64,000 bases of DNA, taken from positions 3,305,694 to 3,369,693 of the forward strand of contig NZ_KB913013.1 of NCBI RefSeq assembly GCF_000383955.1, in the 5' to 3' direction. Of this stretch, positions 19,801 to 26,677 are shown piece after piece; position 1 is the first letter of the stretch, and each line of letters begins with the position of its first letter. The notes below the pieces were generated by a model, which was not told the DNA's origin, made no database searches, and saw only the letters and a program-made list of their open reading frames with translations. The translations under genes and the position numbers were made by a program. Source of the stretch: Rudanella lutea DSM 19387. Lineage in GTDB: Bacteria > Bacteroidota > Bacteroidia > Cytophagales > Spirosomataceae.

Positions 19801-19984
19801 GTTTGGGGGTTTGCTGAAGGACGACGAGCTGGCGGCCGTGCTGACGTACGTGCGCAACTCGTTTGGCAACCGGGCGGGAGCGATCACGGCGGACCAGGTG
19901 AAGCGGGTACGTGGCGCGACAGCGGGTAAGACGGACTTTTACTCGCCTGAGCAGCTGCTCAAAGAGCACCCCATGGAAAAGTAA
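16814..19984 (+). CDS. SGNH / beta-propeller / HEAT / cytochrome c fusion (PVC-type heme protein)
   Basis: A 1056-aa periplasmic or membrane-anchored protein. After an N-terminal hydrophobic segment come an SGNH-like domain (about 35-270; GNNLGSR, FGYNES, DGCQLNAAGY), a six-bladed propeller of the PVC/GDH type (about 375-720; MTFDNKGRLWV, FAPDGSLYVIDW), HEAT-like helices (about 740-900) and a C-terminal cytochrome c with CGTCH at 937-941 and a likely Met ligand in QVPMTPFGG. This resembles the membrane-bound dehydrogenase-like proteins of planctomycetes and Bacteroidota, whose substrates are unknown. Codon choice differs from neighbours: the first 1.4 kb or so strongly prefers C in third positions and CGC for Arg. 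A bidirectional terminator follows. Confidence 0.88.
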   Translation: MSKPLKRNVFTLILGIGLALIGFSAFQSGAPEALTLQPGSRIVLLGNNLGSRMFHFPHFETELYLRFPQHNLIIRNMCDAGDTPGFRPSPSRANPWAFPGAEKFQTELANPSASEGHLESHDAWITRAGADVILAFFGYNESFNGPAGLPTFQAELDAFVKHTLAQRYNGKTPPQLVLVSPIAFEDLSDRFDLPNGQTQNANLLRYAQAMQQVARQNGIRCIDVFTPSQNWYAQTKEPLTIDGCQLNAAGYAKLATLLADQVFGNAKTDPARRAAVDEAVLEKNWMWHNDVKIPNGVHVYGRRYNPFGPDNYPAEIEKIRQLTAIRDTAIWRTVQGQPFDLAAADARTRALPTVKTNFNPERNGSLTYLYGADALAKLKVAPGYRIELFASEQEFPDLAKPVQMTFDNKGRLWVAVMPSYPHYKPGDAKPDDKILILEDTNNDGKADKQTIFARGLHLPLGFELAAEGVYVSQGPNLVLLTDTNGDDRADGREILLSGFDDHDTHHNSHAFTVDPSGAIYSGEGVFLHTNVETPYGPVRATNGGFYRYAPQIKKLERTAQLSIPNPWGIAFDDWGQPFFAETSSPDVRWMLPGTVLPRYGQATHKSVQLIEEAHRVRPTSGLEFVSSRHFPEEVQGDFLINNTIGFLGTKQHRLEDDGTGYKSRHRQDLLVSDDRNFRPVDMEFAPDGSLYVIDWHNILIGHMQHNARDPLRDHVHGRVYRITYPGRPLVRPARIAGAPIDTLLANLTLPEYRSRYRTRRELRGRPAAQVVAGVKKWVAGLNPADARYEHHLLEGLWVTWGANRVDAPLLRRLLKANDYRVRAAAVQVLRYTGHQVPDQAALLASAADDPNSRVRLMAIVAASWLKPSQGLPILARAGAKPLDDWMVHAHRTAVAHLQGMNVKEAQAKETVAANNLKGAELALYNRGKAIYSKEGYCGTCHQADGRGLAASGFPPLAGTNWVVGSEDRLIKLALKGLLGPIEVGGKTYPGQVPMTPFGGLLKDDELAAVLTYVRNSFGNRAGAITADQVKRVRGATAGKTDFYSPEQLLKEHPMEK

Positions 19985-20005
19985 GGTCAGTTAAATGGAT
20001 ATATC

Positions 20006-20040
20006 AAAAAAGGCTCTGGAACCGTTCCAGAGCCTTTTTT
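20006..20040. terminator. Bidirectional intrinsic terminator
   Basis: An 11-bp perfect stem (AGGCTCTGGAA / TTCCAGAGCCT) with a 3-nt loop is flanked by five A on the left and five or more T on the right, so it serves both converging genes (cytochrome fusion and ychF). Confidence 0.93.
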
Positions 20041-20067
20041 GATTCAAATAGAGTATGAACAGGGCGT

Positions 20068-21168
20068 TTACGCGCCGTGCAGAAACTCCATAATGTCGCC
20101 GTCCTGAACGATATATTCTTTTCCCTCGACCGATAGCTTACCGGCCTCGCGGACACCCGCTTCGGTTTTATACTGGGCAAAATCGGGGAGTTTCATCACC
20201 TGCGCCCGGATAAACTTCTTCTCAAAATCAGAGTGAATGACACCCGCGGCTTGTGGAGCCTTCCAACCCCGGTGGATGGTCCAAGCCCGTACTTCTTTCA
20301 CCCCGGCGGTGAAATACGTAATCAGACCCAGCAACCGGTACGATGCCTTAATCAGTTTGCTCAATCCCGACTCGGTGAGGCCGTACTCGCCCAGAAACAG
20401 CTCACGCTCTTCGGGGTCTTCCATTTCGGAAATCTGCGACTCAATCCCCGCCGAAATTACAATGACCTCGGCCCCTTCGTCGGCTACGGCTGCCTTCAGT
20501 TTTTCGGAGTACTGGTTACCGTCGGGTAGGGATGCCTCGTCGACATTGGCAACGTAAATAACCGGTTTTACAGTCAGGAGGGCCAAATCGCCGATGGCAG
20601 CTTCGCGCTCTTCGGGTGAAGTCTGCACGGTACGGGCACTTTTGCCAGCTTCGAGGGCCGCTTTGTATTGTTTCAGCAGTTCGAGCTCAGCTTTGGCCTT
20701 GGCGTCGCCAACGCGGGCGGCTTTGTCGATACGCTGCATCTTTTTCTCGACTGATTCGAGATCTTTCAGTTGCAGCTCAGCATCAATAATCTCCTTGTCG
20801 AATACGGGGTCTACGCGGCCTTCCACGTGCACGATGTTTTCGTCTTCGAAGCACCGAATAACGTGCACAATAGCGTCGACCTCCCGGATGTTGGCCAGGA
20901 ATTTATTACCCAGACCTGCCCCTTGACTGGCTCCTTTCACGAGGCCGGCAATGTCGACAAACTCGATGATGGTTGGGACCACTTTTTGTGGTTTTACCAG
21001 CTCTTCGAGTGTGTTCAGTCGTTCGTCGGGCACCGTTACTACACCCACGTTGGGCTCGATGGTACAAAACGGATAGTTGGCGGCTTCGGCTTTGCCGCTC
21101 GAAATAGCATTGAATAAGGTCGACTTACCCACGTTGGGTAAGCCCACGATTCCACATTGTAAACCCAT
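20068..21168 (-). CDS. ychF: Redox-regulated ATPase YchF (OLA1 family)
   Basis: A ribosome-associated Obg-like ATPase of 366 aa from the ATG at 21168, which gives the canonical MGLQCGIVGLPNVGKST start; the in-frame extension to 21240 is not family-like. G1 is at 8-16, G3 is DIAGLVKGAS, and the G4 position reads NVDE in place of NKxD, which in this family switches specificity from GTP to ATP. A coiled-coil segment (about 120-190) and a C-terminal TGS domain follow. Monocistronic, with its own -7 box and a shared terminator. Confidence 0.97.
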   Translation of the reverse strand: MGLQCGIVGLPNVGKSTLFNAISSGKAEAANYPFCTIEPNVGVVTVPDERLNTLEELVKPQKVVPTIIEFVDIAGLVKGASQGAGLGNKFLANIREVDAIVHVIRCFEDENIVHVEGRVDPVFDKEIIDAELQLKDLESVEKKMQRIDKAARVGDAKAKAELELLKQYKAALEAGKSARTVQTSPEEREAAIGDLALLTVKPVIYVANVDEASLPDGNQYSEKLKAAVADEGAEVIVISAGIESQISEMEDPEERELFLGEYGLTESGLSKLIKASYRLLGLITYFTAGVKEVRAWTIHRGWKAPQAAGVIHSDFEKKFIRAQVMKLPDFAQYKTEAGVREAGKLSVEGKEYIVQDGDIMEFLHGA

Positions 21169-21265
21169 ATTGAAGGAAGTGCGGCTACGGGATAAGAGCG
21201 GGCCGGAGGGCATATGCCTGGCCAACCAACTGCTTATCAACCATGGGCAGCGCGCGGTTTTTTTG

Positions 21266-21273
21266 CAAAATTA
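21266..21273 (-). promoter_or_regulatory. -7 box TAATTTTG upstream of ychF
   Basis: A perfect TAnnTTTG on the minus strand, about 100 bp before the ychF ATG. It is the same octamer as in front of ahcY. No clear TTG at -33. Confidence 0.5.
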
Positions 21274-21308
21274 CAACGACCGTAGCGGACCATCACCGTA
21301 GCGGGCCA

Positions 21309-21338
21309 CAAAAAAGCCTCAGACCGAAGGCTGAGGCT
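21309..21338 (-). terminator. Intrinsic terminator of the DUF3276 gene
   Basis: On the minus strand an 8-bp stem (AGCCTCAG / CTGAGGCT, plus 21315-21338) is followed by six T. It lies just beyond the DUF3276 stop codon and before the ychF promoter. Confidence 0.88.
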
Positions 21339-21369
21339 CTGGGTTTGTAGGAATGGTCAGATTGGAAAG

Positions 21370-21690
21370 CTAGTCCCATTTGAGTTCGGTGCCGAACTCG
21401 TCAATCTCGTCGCGGTGAGCAAACTGGGTAAAATCAACGTCGGGCATCAGGTCGGTTTTTACGAATTCGATGGTTTCCTGAAGGGCCTCTATAAACTTAT
21501 CGAAGTCTTCTTTGTAGAGAAACATTTTATGTTTCTCGTACGTAAAGCCATCTCCCTGTGGGTGCCGACGGCTTTCGGTGATCGTTAGGTAATAATCGTT
21601 GCTGCGCGTTGATTTTACGTCAAAAAAGTAGGTACGTTTACCAGCTCGCACTCGTTTCGAATAGATTTTCTCCTTCTCTCGTTCGTCCAC
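21370..21690 (-). CDS. DUF3276 (PUR-alpha-like) nucleic-acid-binding protein
   Basis: A 106-aa protein of the DUF3276 family, found in Bacteroidota and related to PUR-alpha single-strand DNA/RNA-binding folds. The typical core is present: IYSKRVRAGKRTYFFDVK near the N-terminus, DYYLTITESRR, then an alpha-helical segment ending in an acidic tail. The start is GTG at 21690: no in-frame ATG lies between it and the upstream stop codon, and the MDEREKEK beginning is family-like. Likely a regulatory or RNA-binding role; the target is unknown. Confidence 0.88.
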   Translation of the reverse strand: MDEREKEKIYSKRVRAGKRTYFFDVKSTRSNDYYLTITESRRHPQGDGFTYEKHKMFLYKEDFDKFIEALQETIEFVKTDLMPDVDFTQFAHRDEIDEFGTELKWD

Positions 21691-21947
21691 AATCAGTGAG
21701 GTTTATGCAGTCGCGCTAAACGCCAAATTAACTGCAATAGTATTAGGATCGAAAGAAACTTATCAAATATATTTTCACAAAGGGCCAAATTTTGTCTTGT
21801 GTGGCTTGTTAAAAGTCAATTTAATATTAAAAAGAAATAAAAAAAGGGGTAAGTAAGGGAAAGTAGCATACGGGGTATTGGTAATATTTGGTCAATAAGT
21901 ATTCTGTTTTTTAGTCACCATGCTCGTTCACCTATTCCCTTACCTTC
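21691..21947. promoter_or_regulatory. Longest intergenic region; AT-rich upstream region of the SusC operon
   Basis: 257 bp, much more AT-rich than the rest of the window. TAATATTTG at 21882-21890 is one base longer than the TAnnTTTG box and could drive the SusC operon. Runs of A (about 21828-21845) lie upstream. I see no ORF, repeat or clear operator here. Confidence 0.4.
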
Positions 21948-24900
21948 ATGAAATTTCTTTCCCAAACTGTAGCCATAGGCTTGCTCGCCTACGGTGTCCC
22001 TGGCCTCGTACAGGCGCAATCAATCTCGGCGAGTCCCACAAGAACAGAGAGCCCGCTTTTAGCCCTCCACAGTCCTAATGTAACACCTGCACCCGCCGGG
22101 CGATGGGTGGCCGATATCGTTGTATCGGGTCGGGTGGTCGACGAAAAAGGGGCCGGGTTGCCGGGTGTGAGTGTAGTGGTAAAAGGCTCCACGCAGGGTA
22201 CCACCACCGACGCCGAAGGGGGCTACCGGCTGTCGGTACCCAGTGCGCAGGCGCAGCTTGTATTCAGTTTTGTGGGTTACCTGAAGCAGGAAATATCCGT
22301 CGGTTCCCAAACCTCGATAACCGTTACGCTGACGCCCGACGATCAGACCTTGAGCGAGGTGGTTGTGGTGGGCTATGGCTCCCAACGTCGGCAGGATATT
22401 ACCTCGGCGGTGTCGGTTATTGGCATGAAAGATATTGGAGAACAACCCGCCAATAACCTCAACCAAGCCTTGCAGGGTAGGGCACCGGGGGTTGTGGTGA
22501 AGCAAAAAAGTGGTACACCGGGCGGAGCATTTGAGGTGCGGGTACGGGGGATCGGCTCGCTTGGGGCAGGTAGCGACCCGCTTTATGTGATTGACGGCTT
22601 TGCGGTGGGAACCTCGGTAGGGCAGAACCTGAACCCGAATGATGTAGAGAGCATCTCGATCTTGAAAGATGCGGCCTCAACAGCCATTTATGGGGCGCGG
22701 GGCTCCAACGGCGTTGTGCTGATTACGACTAAAAATGCCAAGGAAGGCAAGGTGGGTATCAACCTGTCGCTGGATTACGGCGTTCAGAATGTGCCCAGTT
22801 CGCGCCGGGTAAAAATGCTGAATGGAGTCGAGTTTGCTCAGTTTAAAAAGGATGTATTCATGGACGGAATCCGCTACTTCCAAAAGCGCGAACCGGCCAT
22901 TGAAGAGGTGCCTATCGGATTCCGCTACCCCGAACAGACCAAGTACTCGACCGACTGGTTTGGCGAAATTCTGAATAACAACGCGCCGTACAGCGACATG
23001 AACCTGACGATCTCGTCGGGCAAAGGCCCCATTCGTTCGTTGTTATCGGTGGGGTATTACAAAGAGCAGGGCTCTATTATCAAAACCAACTACGACCGCT
23101 TCTCCGTCCGTAGCAACATGACGGGGCAGGTAAACAAGTTTCTGAACGTTGGCCTGAACGTAAATGGCTCATACACCCGTCAGAATGTGGCCAATACCGA
23201 TGGCCGTAGTGCGCTCGTGGGTGGTGCCCTGCTTATGGACCCCCGTGAGCCGGTGCGTAACCCCGACGGATCACTACGCCCTTACATTGGCGGGGTCGAC
23301 GGGGTATTTGGGTTTCCGAACCCGGTATTTGTGCTGAACAATGTTTCCCGCAAACGGAACATTTTTGATCTGCTGACCAACGCCTTCGCGGAGGTGTCGA
23401 TTCTGAAAAATCTCCAGTTCCGCTCGTCGGTCAATGCCAAGATCAATTATAACACCTACCGCGAGTTTGTCCCGTCGACCATTGGCTTGTCGGTTGCTTC
23501 GGGAACGGCCGGTGCTCCACCCCGCATTGCGACGGCCGGCGAAACCACCGAGCAGCTCGCCAACTATTCGCTCGATCAACTGCTCACCTACACGCCCACT
23601 ATTGGTACCGATCATAACCTGAATGCCCTGGTTGGTTTTACGGCTCAACAGGAGACCGTGCGGGGCTTGTCGGGTTCGGCCAATACCTTCCCCGACGATC
23701 TGGTGCCGTTTTTGGGCGCAGGCTCTATCCGGTCGTCAAACTCGTATGAATTTGGTTTTACGCTGCTGGCGTATCTGGCGCGGGTCAACTACTCATTCAA
23801 AGATCGCTATCTGGCGTCGGCTTCGTTTCGGCGGGAGGGAAGTTCGCGGTTTGGTACACAGAACAAGTACGGCGATTTCCCGGCGGCCTCGGTGGGCTGG
23901 CGTATTTCGGAGGAGCCTTTTATGCCTAAGTACGCCTGGCTGAACGACCTCAAGCTCCGCGCAAGCTGGGGCGTAACGGGTAACAATAACATTGGTAACT
24001 ACCCAAGCCTCGCGTTTGTGGGGGCCAACAACTACATTCTCGACAATGCCTTTGCGCCGGGGAAAGTGGTTAGCTCGTTTGCCAACTCAGAACTGAAGTG
24101 GGAGAAATCGAATCAGCTGGATATCGGTATGGACTTGTCGCTGTTCAACAACAAGCTCAGTTTCACCTTCGAGTATTACAAGAAGATTACCAACGATATG
24201 CTGCTACCGATCTCGATACCGGCGGTGTCGGGTTTCACAACGAGTTTGGCTAATATCGGGAAAGTGCAAAACCGGGGTATTGAGCTGGGTGCCGATTACC
24301 GGACCAATATTGGAGCTATCAACTTCCGAACCAATGCCAACATTGCGTTCAACCGCAGCAAGATTTTGGCCATCAAAGGAGCCAACGACATGCTCTGGTA
24401 CGGTAGTTTCTACGGTGGGTATAATGTGCAGAAGGTAGGTCGTCCAATCGGGATGATCTACGGGTACCGGAAGTTGGGCATTTTTAACACGCAGGCCGAA
24501 ATCGACGCATCGCCCAAGCAGGACGGTGTGATTCCGGGCGGAATGAAGTTTGCCGATACCAACGGCGATGGCGTAATCACGTACGATACGCAGGACATGG
24601 TGGAGATTGGCAACCCCAACCCGGCCTTCACCTGGGGTTGGACTGTAGCGGCCGATTACCGTAAATTCGATCTGAATCTTTTGTTTCTGGGGGCGCACGA
24701 CTTTGATATCTACCGCAATATCGAAGCCTCGACGATGAACATGGACGGGGTCTTTAACGTGCTCGACAAAGCCAAAGACCGGTGGCGCTCGCCCGAGAAT
24801 CCCGGCTCAAACCCTACGGCCAAAAACTCGCAGGGGGGCACCAATTACTTCAAATGGTCGCGCGAGAGTAGCGAACGGTACGTGTACGACGGCAGCTATA

Positions 24901-25121
24901 TCTGGCTCAAAACGGTTACGATTGGCTACACATTGCCCCGGCTCCGGTCGGTGCTGAGCGACGCCCGGATTTTTGTGTCGGCCAACAACCTGTTTCTATT
25001 CACCAAATACCCCGGCAATAACCCCGACGCGGGTGTACGGGGTGGTACCGAGCTGAACAATGATGATGAGTCGTATCCGGTTCCGCGGACGTTCGCAGTA
25101 GGTGCTAAGTTCAACTTCTAA
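21948..25121 (+). CDS. SusC/RagA-family TonB-linked outer-membrane transporter
   Basis: A 1057-aa outer-membrane importer for glycans or other large solutes, powered by TonB. A signal peptide (ending LVQAQ) is followed by a carboxypeptidase-regulatory-like domain (about 58-130: VVDEKGAGLPGVSVVVKG), the TonB-box region SEVVVVGYG, a plug domain (GSLGAGSDPLYVIDGF) and a 22-strand barrel ending in the aromatic C-terminus AVGAKFNF. It is the first gene of an apparent eight-gene operon. The SusD partner follows after 12 bp. No glycosidase, sulfatase or regulator is adjacent, so the ligand is open. Confidence 0.97.
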   Translation: MKFLSQTVAIGLLAYGVPGLVQAQSISASPTRTESPLLALHSPNVTPAPAGRWVADIVVSGRVVDEKGAGLPGVSVVVKGSTQGTTTDAEGGYRLSVPSAQAQLVFSFVGYLKQEISVGSQTSITVTLTPDDQTLSEVVVVGYGSQRRQDITSAVSVIGMKDIGEQPANNLNQALQGRAPGVVVKQKSGTPGGAFEVRVRGIGSLGAGSDPLYVIDGFAVGTSVGQNLNPNDVESISILKDAASTAIYGARGSNGVVLITTKNAKEGKVGINLSLDYGVQNVPSSRRVKMLNGVEFAQFKKDVFMDGIRYFQKREPAIEEVPIGFRYPEQTKYSTDWFGEILNNNAPYSDMNLTISSGKGPIRSLLSVGYYKEQGSIIKTNYDRFSVRSNMTGQVNKFLNVGLNVNGSYTRQNVANTDGRSALVGGALLMDPREPVRNPDGSLRPYIGGVDGVFGFPNPVFVLNNVSRKRNIFDLLTNAFAEVSILKNLQFRSSVNAKINYNTYREFVPSTIGLSVASGTAGAPPRIATAGETTEQLANYSLDQLLTYTPTIGTDHNLNALVGFTAQQETVRGLSGSANTFPDDLVPFLGAGSIRSSNSYEFGFTLLAYLARVNYSFKDRYLASASFRREGSSRFGTQNKYGDFPAASVGWRISEEPFMPKYAWLNDLKLRASWGVTGNNNIGNYPSLAFVGANNYILDNAFAPGKVVSSFANSELKWEKSNQLDIGMDLSLFNNKLSFTFEYYKKITNDMLLPISIPAVSGFTTSLANIGKVQNRGIELGADYRTNIGAINFRTNANIAFNRSKILAIKGANDMLWYGSFYGGYNVQKVGRPIGMIYGYRKLGIFNTQAEIDASPKQDGVIPGGMKFADTNGDGVITYDTQDMVEIGNPNPAFTWGWTVAADYRKFDLNLLFLGAHDFDIYRNIEASTMNMDGVFNVLDKAKDRWRSPENPGSNPTAKNSQGGTNYFKWSRESSERYVYDGSYIWLKTVTIGYTLPRLRSVLSDARIFVSANNLFLFTKYPGNNPDAGVRGGTELNNDDESYPVPRTFAVGAKFNF

Positions 25122-25133
25122 TCTTCCTCGGCC

Positions 25134-26630
25134 ATGAAAAAATTAACCTTATTCAGCTTGCTTTTTCTTTGCCTGGCCGGGGTGTCGTGCAAAGAGGATT
25201 ACCTCGTCACAACCGATCCGACGCGCATCGGGGCCGACCTGTTCTACCAAAATCAGACGCAGTTTGAGCAGGCCGTAAATGGCGTGTACGGGCAGTTACA
25301 AACCATAACCAACACGGCGTACCTGTTTACGGAGTTTAATACCGATAACACGACGCTCGACTTTAACCCCCTCGACCGCGGGGGCGCGGCTGGCTGGGAG
25401 GCTTTTGAGTTTTCGACGGTAAACCCCGGTAATGGCGAGATTGCGAACCTCTGGAACCAGCATTATTCAACGCTCTACAACATCAATTACGCGCTCGAAA
25501 AACTGGCGGCCAGTACGATTGATGCCAACGCGAAAAAGGAAATAGAAGGTCAACTGAAGTTTCTGCGTGGGTACCACTACTTCAATCTGGCCCGCTACTT
25601 TGGCGATGTTGTGCTCGTAACGTCGACGCTCAAGAACCCCGATCAGGCGTTTGATCTGATCCGATCGCCCCAGGCAGCGGTGTACACGCAGGTCGAAAAT
25701 GATCTGAAAGAAGCGGCCGCTTTGTTGCCAGCTTCGCGTACCAAAAAAGTGGGCTGGGCCAACAAAGGGGCCGCGTTGACCTTGCTTGGGAAGCTTTACC
25801 TGACCAAGAAACAATACGCTGAGGCTGTCAGTACGCTCAAGCAGGTGGTGCCGCTTGGGTACTCGCTATTGCCCAAATACGCCGACATTTTCGATCCGGC
25901 CAAGAAAAACGGCCCGGAATCAATTTTTGAGGTGCAGTATCAGGGCGGAAACGACCTGGGCGAGCAAAGCAACTTTATGTATGTGTTTGCGCCCCGGCTT
26001 TCGCAGGGGGCCGTTACGGGCTTTGCCAATACGCCACCGGGTGGGCGCAATATTCCGACCAATGACATTATGGCTGCCTTTGAGCCGGGCGACCTCCGCA
26101 AGGATGTATCGTTTCAGCCCGGCTACACCCTCAACGGTACGTTCGTAGCCATTCCGTTTATCAACAAGTATCGGCACCCGCATACCATCACCGGCCGAAC
26201 CGATAACAACTGGCCCGTGCTCCGATATGCCGATGTGCTGCTGATGCTGGCCGAAGCCATCAACGAGCAGTCGGGCCCGACGGCCGAGGCCGCCGATTTT
26301 GTCAATCAGGTGCGGAAGCGGGCCGGTCTGAAGGAGTTGGGTACTCTGAGCAAAGATGCTTTCCGCGAGGCCGTACTGAAAGAGCGCCGGGTCGAGCTGG
26401 CGTTCGAAAACCACCGCTGGTTCGATCTTCAGCGCACTAAAACCCCGGCCGAGCTGGCGGCTTTTCTGAACGCGTACGGGGCTAAAGAAAAAGCAAACCC
26501 CACGGTAGGGCGGGGGGGGATTGCCTTCAACGCGCTCGACTATGTGTACAGTGATTTCGAATATTTCCTGCCTATTCCGGCTCCCCAAATTCTGATTAAC
26601 AGTAAATTAACTCAAAATGCGGGTTATTAG
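25134..26630 (+). CDS. SusD/RagB-family substrate-binding lipoprotein
   Basis: The 498-aa surface lipoprotein lid of the SusC pore. The lipobox AGVSC gives Cys19 as the lipidated residue. The SusD fold shows in the TPR-like repeats (EGQLKFLRGYHYFNLARYFG; LTLLGKLYLTKKQYAEAV) and the C-terminal RadB motif (RYADVLLMLAEAINEQ; FREAVLKERRVELAFENHRW). The ending, LPIPAPQILINSKLTQNAGY, is typical. It lies 12 bp after SusC and 47 bp before the membrane/cytochrome gene. Confidence 0.97.
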   Translation: MKKLTLFSLLFLCLAGVSCKEDYLVTTDPTRIGADLFYQNQTQFEQAVNGVYGQLQTITNTAYLFTEFNTDNTTLDFNPLDRGGAAGWEAFEFSTVNPGNGEIANLWNQHYSTLYNINYALEKLAASTIDANAKKEIEGQLKFLRGYHYFNLARYFGDVVLVTSTLKNPDQAFDLIRSPQAAVYTQVENDLKEAAALLPASRTKKVGWANKGAALTLLGKLYLTKKQYAEAVSTLKQVVPLGYSLLPKYADIFDPAKKNGPESIFEVQYQGGNDLGEQSNFMYVFAPRLSQGAVTGFANTPPGGRNIPTNDIMAAFEPGDLRKDVSFQPGYTLNGTFVAIPFINKYRHPHTITGRTDNNWPVLRYADVLLMLAEAINEQSGPTAEAADFVNQVRKRAGLKELGTLSKDAFREAVLKERRVELAFENHRWFDLQRTKTPAELAAFLNAYGAKEKANPTVGRGGIAFNALDYVYSDFEYFLPIPAPQILINSKLTQNAGY

Positions 26631-26651
26631 AAAGGGCGTAGTTTGCCCTTC
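26631..26651 (+). other. Small intercistronic hairpin after SusD
   Basis: AAGGGC (26632-26637) pairs with GCCCTT (26645-26650) and can extend with one bulge. It starts right after the SusD stop codon with no T run, so it may act in mRNA processing or stability instead of termination. Confidence 0.4.
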
Positions 26652-26677
26652 TACCCACATTATTTCAACGGATTGTA

